Shown: one piece after another, positions 35,981 to 46,000 of the stretch
Position numbering within the stretch: the first letter of the stretch is position 1
Layout: every line of letters begins with the position of its first letter
NCBI RefSeq assembly: GCF_009730915.1
Contig: NC_052496.1
Coordinates: 729,875 to 793,874 of the forward strand
Length of the DNA stretch: 64,000 nt
Origin: Dioscorea cayenensis subsp. rotundata
Lineage: Eukaryota; Streptophyta; Magnoliopsida; Dioscoreales; Dioscoreaceae
Direction of reading: 5' to 3'
Made by a program: the position numbers and the translations under genes
Notes under the pieces: generated by a model
Seen by the model: the letters and a program-made list of their open reading frames with translations, nothing else
What the model was told of the DNA's origin: nothing
Databases searched by the model: none

Positions 35981-36253
35981 CTAGTTAACTAGACTCAAAG
36001 GTTTAAAAAAAAATCTGGCCTTCTCAGCAACCTCATCCAACCATCTCGGGAGATCCAAGCCCCGGTGGAAGTGGAACACACTAATATTCATCATTTGCTC
36101 TCCCCTCTTAATTATAGCACAACCTATCAGACCCAGTTCTTCGGCATTGTATCTCATATTTTGTAGATTATATCTAAGGATAAGTATGTAAACTGTATAT
36201 GTAATGCATTTGTTGCACATTTGATTACTGATATAATCATTCTTTTCTTTCAA
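35981..36253 (-). other. Unrecognised coding-like frame
   Basis: The - strand frame ends with NAEELGLIGCAIIKRGEQMM, then NISVFHFHRGLDLPRWLDEV, then AEKARFFF. Composition is protein-like (mixed charged and hydrophobic residues, not low complexity), unlike the AT-driven frames around it. The first part (about 36253-36170) looks like non-coding AT-rich sequence, so the real segment is probably 35990-36165. It may be an exon fragment of a captured or decayed gene. I cannot assign it to a family. Confidence 0.3.
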
Positions 36254-36414
36254 TATATATATATGAACCTCGACTTAATTATGCTCATCATTCCTTGTAG
36301 TTTCAGTTCATTTTGTGTTTCTTCTAATTTTGAAGAACTAGTAAATTAATAATAAGGTTTGAGAAATATGATGGAAAAATATTGGCGTAATTGTCAAAGG
36401 TTTATTGTCCAACA

Positions 36415-36640
36415 ACATTAGCCTCACTACGAAATAGCGTTGGTGGGAGACATTCAAAAGGTTCGAAATTCAAGTCATGTTACATACAGTGATGGTAATG
36501 GGTCTCTAGCTGTGAGTTCGGACTTGTAACCCAAACCCACATCATCAGGTGAGGAGAGGCAAGAATTAAACGTTTAATTCCCAGTTTGCATACACGCTTT
36601 TGTCAATATTTATCGCATTTGACAGAAAAAAAAAATGTTG
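36415..36640 (+). mobile_element. SINE-like element, second copy of the 9733-9995 family
   Basis: A-box-like ATAGCGTTGGTGGGAG, B-box-like AGGTTCGAAATTC, then GTAATGGGTCTCTAGC to CATCATCAGGTGAGGAG and a poly(A) run at about 36628-36637. The central part aligns with the element at 9733-9995. tRNA-derived SINE by layout. Confidence 0.55.
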
Positions 36641-36754
36641 GCACAATCTAGTGGGGATTAAATTTGAATTGTTTCATATGTTAATTACAATTTCATAGGA
36701 TTGGATCACTTTTAATATTTTTAATTAATATATATTTTCATCAATATGGCTGAA

Positions 36755-36756
<2 letters not shown>

Positions 36757-36809
<53 letters not shown>
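36757..36809. repeat. (TA)n microsatellite
   Basis: About 26 uninterrupted TA units in AT-rich intergenic DNA. Confidence 0.9.
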
Positions 36810-36812
<3 letters not shown>

Positions 36813-37509
36813 ATTAGTCTTACTAGGCAAATTCTCTTGCTTCGCTTTGGTTTTTTTTTTCTTTACAATTTTGATGGTTGTAAGACAATATTATAAATAA
36901 CCATAATTTGAAATAAAATAGTTTAATTAATGAAATTATAACATCATGCAAAGAGTTTTTAAGAGAAAATAAATAAAGCAAATGCAAATGAAGTAATACC
37001 TAGCAAAAAATTATTAAAAAATAAAAATAGAATAGAAATGAAAAGGTAAAAAATTAATTACACAATAATAGGTATCACAACCTCTTATATACCTTATTAT
37101 AAAAATTAAATCAAAGATCATATTTTAAAAATACATCTAGTTTCTGGAGTTTCAATATCTTTCATCATTTAATTATATTCTGTATTTTGATATCTTTAAT
37201 TTTTTCTAATTTACTTAGATATAATCCAAGATAAATGGCGGGTTTCAATTATGACTTGCAAATTGACCAAAAAAATTTATGATTTGATAACTCCCTAGCA
37301 TACATCTATCAGAAAACAAATATTTTTCAATCACTATAATTGGTTATGAAAGGTTTTATGGAGTATTTAATACAAAATTAATGAAAGCAATTAAACTTTT
37401 ATATTAATAATTTCATAATTAATGCAAACAAATATTTAAGTGCAATAATATTTAAAAAAAATCATAATTACTCCTTGAAATGCTCTCAAGTCAGATTATG
37501 CATAGATTA

Positions 37510-37915
37510 TTTGTTAGAAAAGTAGAGAATCCACAAGGAAAATTAAGAGAGCAATAAGATAATGCAAACACACAAGATTTACGATGTTTGGCAATATGCC
37601 AACGTCCTCGGAAGCGGAGCAGCTGTATTCCTCTTATTAATTCGTCTCACTCTATATAGACAAAAAAATCAGTGTTATATGAATTTATAGGTAAAACCTA
37701 AGCTTATTTGGATACAAACCCAATCTAAATCCTAAACCTATCCGGATACAATTTACAAGATTACTAAATCATAATCTTAACCAAATACAAATTAACTTTG
37801 TATCATATATATCGCAGGCCGTTACCCCCACAACCCAAAGGACAGATGATGTCGCTCCACTCCACTCTATTCTCGCATTTACTCGTTTACTTATGTATAT
37901 GATCCATACACAACA
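37510..37915. mobile_element. LTR-like remnant
   Basis: Starts TGTTAGAAAAG and ends near CATACACAACA (TG...CA). The stretch CACACAAGATTTACGATGTT, then GGCAATATGCC and CGGAAGCGGAGCAGCTGTAT, resembles a conserved segment I associate with plant Copia-type LTRs. No target duplication was found and there is no coding content, so it is tentative. Confidence 0.35.
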
Positions 37916-39385
37916 TCATTCATGATTTGGTGCCTCATAGTTTTTATAACCTTGCAAAATTTGTTTTGGTGAATGGTGATTTATTTGCTTTTATATAAAA
38001 ATAATAATAATAAATGTATTTTTAAAATATATTATATGAAGTTTATGGCTTGAACTATTGGATCAACCTAGTTCATGACTGAACCTTGTGCAAATCTTAT
38101 AATAACATACAAAAATTAAAGTTTGTACTTGTATATGATGGTTTGGACACTAACCTATGGATCCATTTAATTTTGAGCCCATAATTATGGTTGAAGCATG
38201 TACATAGCATGTCTCTTTCTTGTGAAGATTAACAAATCTTTTTCAACGCTTACTACATCAATTACCATGGAATTTAATTTACAATTTGTTTTATAGCAAA
38301 CATTATCTAAATGAACACCGAATTTTATCTCTGATGACTGCTACTTTGTGTTTGTTTTCAGTTGTTTCTTTGTCTGTCTCATTTATTTGTGTTTTATTTT
38401 GGATTTTCTTGTTTTGGGTTTGTTTGTCTATTTTTTTTAAATAAATTTATGATTTGTTTATTTTATTTTAAAAAAAACATCGATGTAAGTTATAACTAAT
38501 TTATCTTAGTATATTAAATCTTAAACAGGAGAAGTATTCTGTGAATAACCCAATCTAATTAACGGAATAGTTTCATGAGTATATAATATTTCATTATATG
38601 GCAACCTTAACCTATTGTATTAAATAAAATGACATTTAAATTATAAGTAATTTGTTTAAAAATATTATAATATAATTATTTTAATAAATATTCAATTGGG
38701 GAGGTTGTCACACATAAGGCGACAAGCGGCGCCCCATAAAAAAATATCAAATAACAGATATTTATGATGATGCACTAGTTATAGTAGTTTAACAATTCTA
38801 TTGAATATTACATATGGTTTTTTATGACAAAAGCTATATAAGCCGCTCTACAAGGTATGAAAATTTCAAAAAAAAAATTCTATAAAATTATTGTGAGAAG
38901 AAAGTTATGATTAGAAAACTAAGTGATAGATTAGCAACATTATATGAATCTGTTGGGGTCTTATACAGACCAGTTTAATGTTTAATTAGATTAGGAATTG
39001 GTCAATTAGTTACTGAGACTAAACACAATTTTTGTTTTAATTAGCCAAGACCTTCATTTAATTTGTTCCTTTCTAACATTTCATTTGTCCAAATGTTTGT
39101 CTCACATATTGGTTCACACATCACATGAACTCTTACGTTCATTCACATTCATTCAAAATATTCATCAGCAATAAATTAAAATTTTAAAAGAATTATAGAA
39201 TTAAATTGTCTCAGCCAATTAAGGCCGCTCCATATCACTTCCATCCAAACAAAGCGAAACAAGTTGGCTAAGTCAACCAGATAAAGTCCAAGAGCAAAGC
39301 CGCACATCAACAACACTAATATATACTTTAACCAAGTCAAACAAACACAGCTTTGAACTAACAGAGCCCTCTGATTTTCAGTTAC
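37916..39385. other. AT-rich intergenic region with a LINE 3' tail
   Basis: At about 38340-38476 (+) a T/G-rich stretch ends in AAATAAATTTATGATTTG and an A run, the LINE tail of this window. Nothing else could be supported. Confidence 0.5.
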
Positions 39386-39393
39386 TATATATA
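39386..39393 (+). promoter_or_regulatory. Possible TATA box of the arabinogalactan-peptide gene
   Basis: TATATATA 101 bases upstream of the ATG at 39494, giving a plausible leader of about 70 bases. TA-rich DNA is common here, so the assignment is weak. Confidence 0.35.
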
Positions 39394-39493
39394 CATCCAC
39401 AAACATTCATCACTTCCATCTCAAGCTAATTATTAGAATACAAGCTCTTCTTCAATTGCTACTATACATAAATATATATATCTCTATATAATT

Positions 39494-39685
39494 ATGATGA
39501 GTTCATCCATGAGAGTTCATGTTTTGGTATTCCTAACTTTCTTCTTCTTGTCTGGGCTGATGCAAATGGCTCATGGGCAATCAACAACAACTTGTTGGAA
39601 GGTTGATAACAAGTCAATTACTGATCAAGGGATAGCTTATGTTCTAATGCTTGTGGCTTTGCTTGTCACTTATATTCTTCATTAG
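39494..39685 (+). CDS. Arabinogalactan-peptide-like GPI-anchored small protein
   Basis: Single exon, 63 residues. Residues 1-28 are a signal peptide (MRVHVLVFLTFFFLSGLMQ, cleavage probably after AHG). The C-terminus TDQGIAYVLMLVALLVTYIL with a final His is the GPI-attachment signal typical of the AGP16/20/22 group of arabinogalactan peptides, in which DQGIAYVLM is strongly conserved. Proteins of this group go to the cell surface as very short glycopeptides. Here the mature part would be about 13 residues (QSTTTCWKVDNKS). It lacks the Ala-Pro, Ser-Pro or Thr-Pro units that carry arabinogalactan and contains a Cys and a Trp. It may therefore not be glycosylated in the usual way. A dead copy lies at 35748. 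Confidence 0.75.
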   Translation: MMSSSMRVHVLVFLTFFFLSGLMQMAHGQSTTTCWKVDNKSITDQGIAYVLMLVALLVTYILH

Positions 39686-40685
39686 AGTTGAGTCATGTTA
39701 ATTTAAATTCTCAAGTACCAATTGCATGAACTAGCTAGCTTGTGCACTTTGTCAATTCATTCATTAATTGTTGTATCTCATGAGACGTTTATATATATAT
39801 AGCTAATTAAGAAATTGAGATTGTGATCTTGCAAGTGAGGTACTGTTGAAAATTAATGGTTTGTAGTTGAACCACAAAGATCAAGTGAAGCAAGAAAAAA
39901 GCAAAAACAAATGTCTTCACAGAAAGTATCCCTGTGAATTAATTTGATTACCAAGATGATGGAGAAAGTATGGGTCATATATTCATGTGCTTGATAATGT
40001 GCTAAAATTCATAACTTATTATAGATCCAAAGACTAATTAATGAGAACCTATTGACCTAATCAGGCATTTGCCATGCAATGCAAGTTAGGAAATTGTCAA
40101 ACATTTGCTGCGTTTACTTAAAGTTAAAGGCACACTTCATATGGACCTCAACAAGTCATGATCTTTGTCTTTAAGCTTTTCAGAAAAAGGAATTAGGTCA
40201 TCATAAAAAGATATTGTAATACATGAGTTTGATTCACTGCAAATTAATGCAATAACTCTCACTGAAGAATCAACTTGAAGAAACTGAATCTGTTCGCTTT
40301 AAATACAAAATTATATTAATCAAATTACAATTAAATAGATTAGCTGGAAAAGTACCCAAAAAAAAAAAAAAATTCAGATATCCATAAATACAATTTATAT
40401 ATGACATTACTCCAGGGATATCTCCACACATCACACATGCATTGCAAACACCCCTAATAAAGTTATATATAAACCCTCCACCATTAATCCCTTGCCAATG
40501 CAACATATCTCCACATTAAATCACCATTAATTATATATCTCTCTCTCCATAAAATTTTATAATATAAATAATATATACACACAGAGAGAGAGAGAGAGAG
40601 AGAGAAGAAGATTTCTCTTTCCTTTTCTACCCTTCTCATCTCCTTCATTTCTCAAACTCCTTTCTTTCTCTCTTTCTCTCTTTCA
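39686..40685. other. Spacer between AGP-like and OVATE genes
   Basis: No coding sequence supported. A (GA)n run at about 40582-40605 and CT-rich sequence at 40610-40685 belong to the OVATE gene promoter or leader. Confidence 0.6.
40582..40605. repeat. (GA)n repeat upstream of the OVATE gene
   Basis: About 12 GA units, followed by CT-rich sequence. GA/CT runs are common in plant core promoters and 5' UTRs and can bind BPC-type GAGA factors; a regulatory role here is inference. Confidence 0.6.
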
Positions 40686-40694
40686 CTATAAAAC
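40686..40694 (+). promoter_or_regulatory. Possible TATA box of the OVATE gene
   Basis: CTATAAAAC lies 83 bases upstream of the chosen ATG, within a CT-rich stretch. Confidence 0.45.
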
Positions 40695-40776
40695 AAATAT
40701 ATTCAACTCCCTCTTGTACACACTGACACAACCTCTCCCATCTTTCTTTCTGAAAAGCAAAAAAGAAGAAGAGATC

Positions 40777-41466
40777 ATGGGAAGGAACAAGAGTCTTAAA
40801 AAGTCCATAAGGATCTATTTCTCCAAACTAAAGAAACCAATTCCCAACTCCAGCGGAGCCAGCAAACTCCTCTCCGTTTGTAAGTACCCAAAGACGCCGT
40901 CTTTCGCCGTGGACCGTGACCTCTCCGAAGAACGAGATCAGGCGGCCACTCTCTCAGACATAGATCGTTTCCTCTACGAGAATTTTCACTCACTCTACGC
41001 CGGTGGAGGAGCATCGGAGTCCAGCTCCGAGTCACCGAGATTCACTGACCCGTTGCCGGACTCCATACGCTCCTCTGGCAGGTTCTTCGTGTTCCCCGGC
41101 GCTTCAAACTCGTTGGTGGAGGAGGCGAGGCTGAGCGCGGCGTCGTCGTTGTCGGAGCAGGGGCCGGTAGTGCCCGGTGGTGGGGTGGCGGTGATGACGT
41201 TCTCTAAGGACCCTTACGATGACTTCCGGAGATCCATGCAAGACATGGTGAACGCTCGACACGTGGACCCGGATCAACCGTTGGATTGGGACTTCATGGA
41301 GGAGCTGTTGTTCTGCTTCTTGGAGCTCAATGATCGAACGGTGCATAAGTACATACTTAGAGCCTTCACTGATCTGACGGTTAGTTTTCGCCGGAAGGCT
41401 CCGGCTAGCCGGCGTGAGGTTCCGGCAGCAAGAAGGAGGACGGTTAGAGAGAGGGAGGGGATGTGA
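40777..41466 (+). CDS. OVATE family protein (transcriptional repressor type)
   Basis: Single exon, 229 residues from the ATG at 40777 (MGRNKSLKKSIRIYFSKLKK). An in-frame ATG at 40714 would add 21 residues, but MYTLTQPLPSF is not family-like and lies close to the TATA-like box. The short basic N-terminal block is typical of the family. The OVATE domain is at about 136-200: VAVMTFSKDPYDDFRRSMQD, then the WDFMEELLFCFLELNDRTVH core and YILRAFTDL. The C-terminal tail is Arg-rich. OVATE proteins repress transcription with TALE homeodomain partners and affect organ shape and secondary wall formation. The subgroup cannot be fixed; the N-terminus looks most like the OFP13/14/18 side. Intronless structure is usual for the family. 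Confidence 0.92.
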   Translation: MGRNKSLKKSIRIYFSKLKKPIPNSSGASKLLSVCKYPKTPSFAVDRDLSEERDQAATLSDIDRFLYENFHSLYAGGGASESSSESPRFTDPLPDSIRSSGRFFVFPGASNSLVEEARLSAASSLSEQGPVVPGGGVAVMTFSKDPYDDFRRSMQDMVNARHVDPDQPLDWDFMEELLFCFLELNDRTVHKYILRAFTDLTVSFRRKAPASRREVPAARRRTVREREGM

Positions 41467-43006
41467 CGTCACTTTCCAGGCTGGATTGTGTTACTTTATT
41501 TGTTTTTTGTTTTTTTTTGAAAAAATGCTTTATTTGTATATATATATATATATATAACATATATTTAGAAGAAGAAATAGTATGAAACTTGATGCGATAT
41601 ATGAAAATAACGACAAAATTAACGTGAATCTCGCATGAATAAAATATAATATATATAATTTTCATTATTAATTAATATATTATTTGTGTTGGAAAATTTT
41701 TCATGAATGAGCGAGCCGAAACAGCACTCATTAATTGTTCTGGCGTTTTTATAGCTATTTGATTAAATCAAAAGGATAGAAGAGTCTAGGGGTGGTATGT
41801 GTGATATACTAATAAGATAATAAAGTTGATAAAATTAATTGGAAAGAAGTTTCTTGAGATGTGGAGTCACATGCAGAGCACTTGCCTCAAGAGAAGTTCA
41901 TAATGGGCTTCGGTTTCAGAGGTTGGGATCTGTTTACCGGAATCATTGACAATAACAATGAAGTTCATAAGTTCAATTTGGAACAAGATAATTTTTTCAT
42001 AGTTTGAATCCACTGTGTAATATTATAATAATAAAGCTTTTTTGCCTCTGAACAATGTCCCACACTAAGGTCCAATCCAGTGGTGAGGATAATCATAATT
42101 TGTTTCATAAGATTAAATAGGACAACAGGATCTGTTTAATGCATGTAAGCAATAAGCCTTGTCCAAAAAGTGAATGTTTTCTTAGTATAGATGTAGAACA
42201 CGAATATTTTTTAAAAAAATCATATATATATATATTTATTTATATATATATTTATATATCTGCTGATCTAAATCAATCCAATGAAAAAACAAATGAGTCA
42301 TGAAACTTGCCTTCTGTTGGCAGATAAAACAATTGCCTCTAAATTCTGTATTTTTTTATGACGCCAGATAAACAATAATTGCATGTATGAACTCTTAAGA
42401 TCTCACACACATACATACACACGTATATAAATGTTAACATGAATCAATCGATGAAAAAGCAAATGAGTCATGAAACTTGCCTTATGCTGGCAAGTAAAAT
42501 AATTGCCTTTAAATTCTGCATTTTCAATGACACCAGATAAATATTGACTACATGTATGAACTCTTGAGATATCATTCCTTGATATTAAACTTGCCCATGA
42601 CCATGCCTTGAATTTTGGGCAAAAAATGAAATTGACACAGAATGGGACTCCTGCAGTTGGGTCACAGGATCATCTGCACAAGAACAAGCTTATTCGAATG
42701 ATAAGAATAAAAAATACAATGTACACCAAACAAGGAAAATAAGAAAATGGCTCTATCTTCAACTCCTTTATGCTTTGCTGTGCTGAATATAATGAACAGG
42801 ATGATATAGTAGGTTATATCACCGACAACCTCATTGATCTGTCATGACAGGATAATAACTCAAATTGGTAAGTTGAGATATCCAATAAGTTCAAGAAAAA
42901 AGAGTCACAGAAGCAGAGATTGTATATACAAAGAACAAAAAAACGTTCTGCAGAACAGTAAAATTCAATGGATAACATGCTATGCTAAAGGCAGTAGTTC
43001 CTTACT
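41467..43006. other. Intergenic: AT-rich, with a tandem duplication at 42271-42569
   Basis: No supported gene. The region separates the OVATE gene from the 3' end of RTEL1, which is convergent with it. Confidence 0.6.
42271..42569. repeat. Imperfect tandem duplication, about 130-bp unit
   Basis: AATCAATCCAATGAAAAAAC through CATGTATGAACTCTTAAGA (42271-42401) is repeated at 42442-42569 with substitutions and small indels. ATGAGTCATGAAACTTGCCT and CATGTATGAACTCTT are in both copies. Confidence 0.8.
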
Positions 43007-46000
43007 TCATTTGGCATCTGCTGCACAATTGGATCTGATATGTTGTTCATATAAAGGACGATATTTAGGTGGGACGAAGTCCTTGAACCTGTCACAACCA
43101 CTATGATGTTAACATATTTAATAGTGCCCTAAACCAGTCTTGAAACAATAATTATAAGAAATTTAGATTGAGAATCAAGTTTTTATAATTGAATAAGTAA
43201 ATGATTGCCCAAGCCCTCAGTCCACAAAAACCAGAAGTCTTGCAAGATACCAACGTTTACGATCAGAGGGAAAAGGCAACTAATGATCGGATATGAAAAA
43301 GAAAAGAACAGAAGAAAAAAAATGAATAATGATGGAGAGAAAAATAAAATAAAATAATATAAGAAAAAGAAGACACTGTTGTATTTTCCCATATGGTTGT
43401 ACAATTTATAAACTTGATCACCCAACAAGGCAGTTTTCCCTCTTATTTTCTTTCTTTCACCAACAGTTACCTAATCTCCATATACAGCCTAAAGCAGAAC
43501 TTAGAGGTAAACAGAAGAGGGGACGCAATCAACTAGGCTGCACATTATTTAGACCAAAATTATTGGCAGACCTGGTTGCGCCCAAATATTCTGACAATGA
43601 TTTTGGTCAATTAAACATGTACAACTTTAGGTTTCACTATCAATACTCTTGTGCTAGTTTAGATTTCTCTTTTTTTTTTTTTTTAATAGAAATGTGAACA
43701 AGCTCACATATTCGAACTCTCGACCTTTTATTTGGGAGGGGAATGAAATATTAACTCTAATATTGTAGCGATGGTGCACATGTTCAATTGCATTTTAAAA
43801 TTTTTTTACAAAATGTCAACGTCAGAGAAAAGAACTCATAGGTGATACTAATTTGCTTGGCTAACAAAGAAAATTGTTTTACAGGCATATAGCATGCATG
43901 AAAGAAGCATACCTTTCAAGAAGAAAAAACCTCCCAGGGGCAGAGAACAATCTAGCAATCGACTCCAATACCGGCATAACCTTCATGGTCTTGGATTTCA
44001 ATGCCTTCATTAAATCTACAAACTCCGTGTATTCCTCAACAGAAAGTTTTTGTTGAACCTGTAAACTTGTGAGAGACCAAAGATACATTCTCAATAAAGA
44101 CTGGTCACAAGGCAATCCCAAATCAAATATAACCAGGCAATGCTAGTAAGGAACATTCGGTTAAACCTATCCTTTATTGTTCCTGTATTATCAGTAACAA
44201 GTGGGAGGATATTATTGACTTCCTCAGAGGATGAATTCCTCCCATAGTAATCATCTAAGCTTATAATTAAAATCAATAGCCATAATTCTAGCATTCAGCA
44301 TAACAAAAAACTTAATAATTAACTCAGGTTAAAATATCACCTGCACTAGGAAAGCAGCACCTCTGGCGTCCTCGCGGCCACAAGGTGCTGAAGTACATGA
44401 CTCCTTATTGCTCTTGTCTGAAGAATGCTTCCCAACTATTTCAACATTGGATATCCCTGAAGAACCAGCTTGAGCATGTAGTGTTTTTCGTTCCTTGTCA
44501 TAAGTTCCGACTTCTGCAGGTCGACATGATGGAAGTTTTAAGATTGGTTTACTGTGGATACTTGCGCTGCCTACGCAAGAATTCTGAGGCAGACTGCTTA
44601 GGTTAGTTTTGTATAAGCTCTTCAAAGATGCATCATCTTCATATCTGGTTGCATCAACCCCAGTTTCAGATAGCTTAGCCTTTTTAAAAGAAACAGGTGC
44701 AGCGTCACCACTACGAAGCTGACATGGTAAATCATTGCTCAAAGCAACCATCTCACTATCCTGCTTACAAAGGTATTTCACATGGCCAACTTCTGGTCGG
44801 TTCTCATTGAAAGCCTGTTCTTTTGTTTGGCCTGACATCAAATCTTTCTTACAAGAAAGATGTGAGCGATTAGCGGGAACAAACTTATCTGTCTGACAAT
44901 GAGTGCTGCCCCTACTCAGAGCAAGTACAGATGACAACGGCTTTCTTGAGGAATGATCAACTGTTGATGTCTGCAAATAACCAAAAGGAGAACGTGACTT
45001 CTAAAACACAAATAACAAAAATTATATCCAAGAACAATGGAGGGACTATGCATGTTCATGATATTGTACCAAAGAATGGGGGAGTTTTGGTAAGAGCAGT
45101 TTGTCAAGAGGTAGTGTAACCTTATCTGCAACGTAAATAATTAGAAAACCTCGATCGCAAAAAAATGTAAATTTGCTTAGATGAAATTTGTAAGTGAAGA
45201 TAATAGGGTAGTTGACAATTTGTAAGTAACAATCATAGGGTAGTTGACATTAAAAAAAATGTAAGAACAAAGATATACCTTGAACTTCGGTTTGCAACTT
45301 TGGTTGATCCGATACACATATTAGATCATCATCTGAAGACTCAGTTATTTCCACTGCATTGACTGAAGTGACATAAGGAAAGAATAGGAAAAATGGGTTG
45401 ACAGGTAAGAATTATTTTCTTCATAAATAATATATTAGGTGTATATTTTTACATATAGGCTTCACATGGACAAGTGAAATGCCTAACATGCCCATTTTTG
45501 TTTTCTCATTGTTTACTACAAAATTTTTAAAGGTTGTACATACATACCCAAAAGGGTCATTTAACATACCTTCTGTTTTTATTCTTACCCTATTAGCTCA
45601 ATCTTAACCATGAGATATATATATATAAGTAAAAAAATGTATCTAAATAAATTATTTACAGAGATATATATAATTTTCACCTTTCAAGGGAATATCAAAA
45701 TGTTCCTTGTTAAAAAGAAATTCAATAAATTGTTAGAGTTAGTCTGAAAGTCAATAATGAAGCTGAAATATGAATGTCTTATGAAAAGCAAGTCCTTCAA
45801 ATTTATAAAGAGGAGATGTGAAACCAATAAATTGTAAACTTGAATCTTTAATATCAACATGCGCCAAACCTAACAAATAGACTCTTCTAATATATCTGAT
45901 GATTCTAAAATTAAACATCATTAAAGTATTTATTAAAATGGCTAAGGTAACTAATGGTAACCAAATTGTCCAAAATGTTGTCTGACAACTCAAATACTAG

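Noticed and set aside
34985-36300. Exon 1 of P450-D after the gap
   Set aside because: No sequence resembling [20 protein letters not shown] was found on the - strand; it is either in the gap or lost.
40714-40776. Upstream in-frame ATG as the start of the OVATE protein
   Set aside because: It would add MYTLTQPLPSF-type residues not seen in the family and lies only about 20 bases from the TATA-like box. The ATG at 40777 gives the usual basic start.
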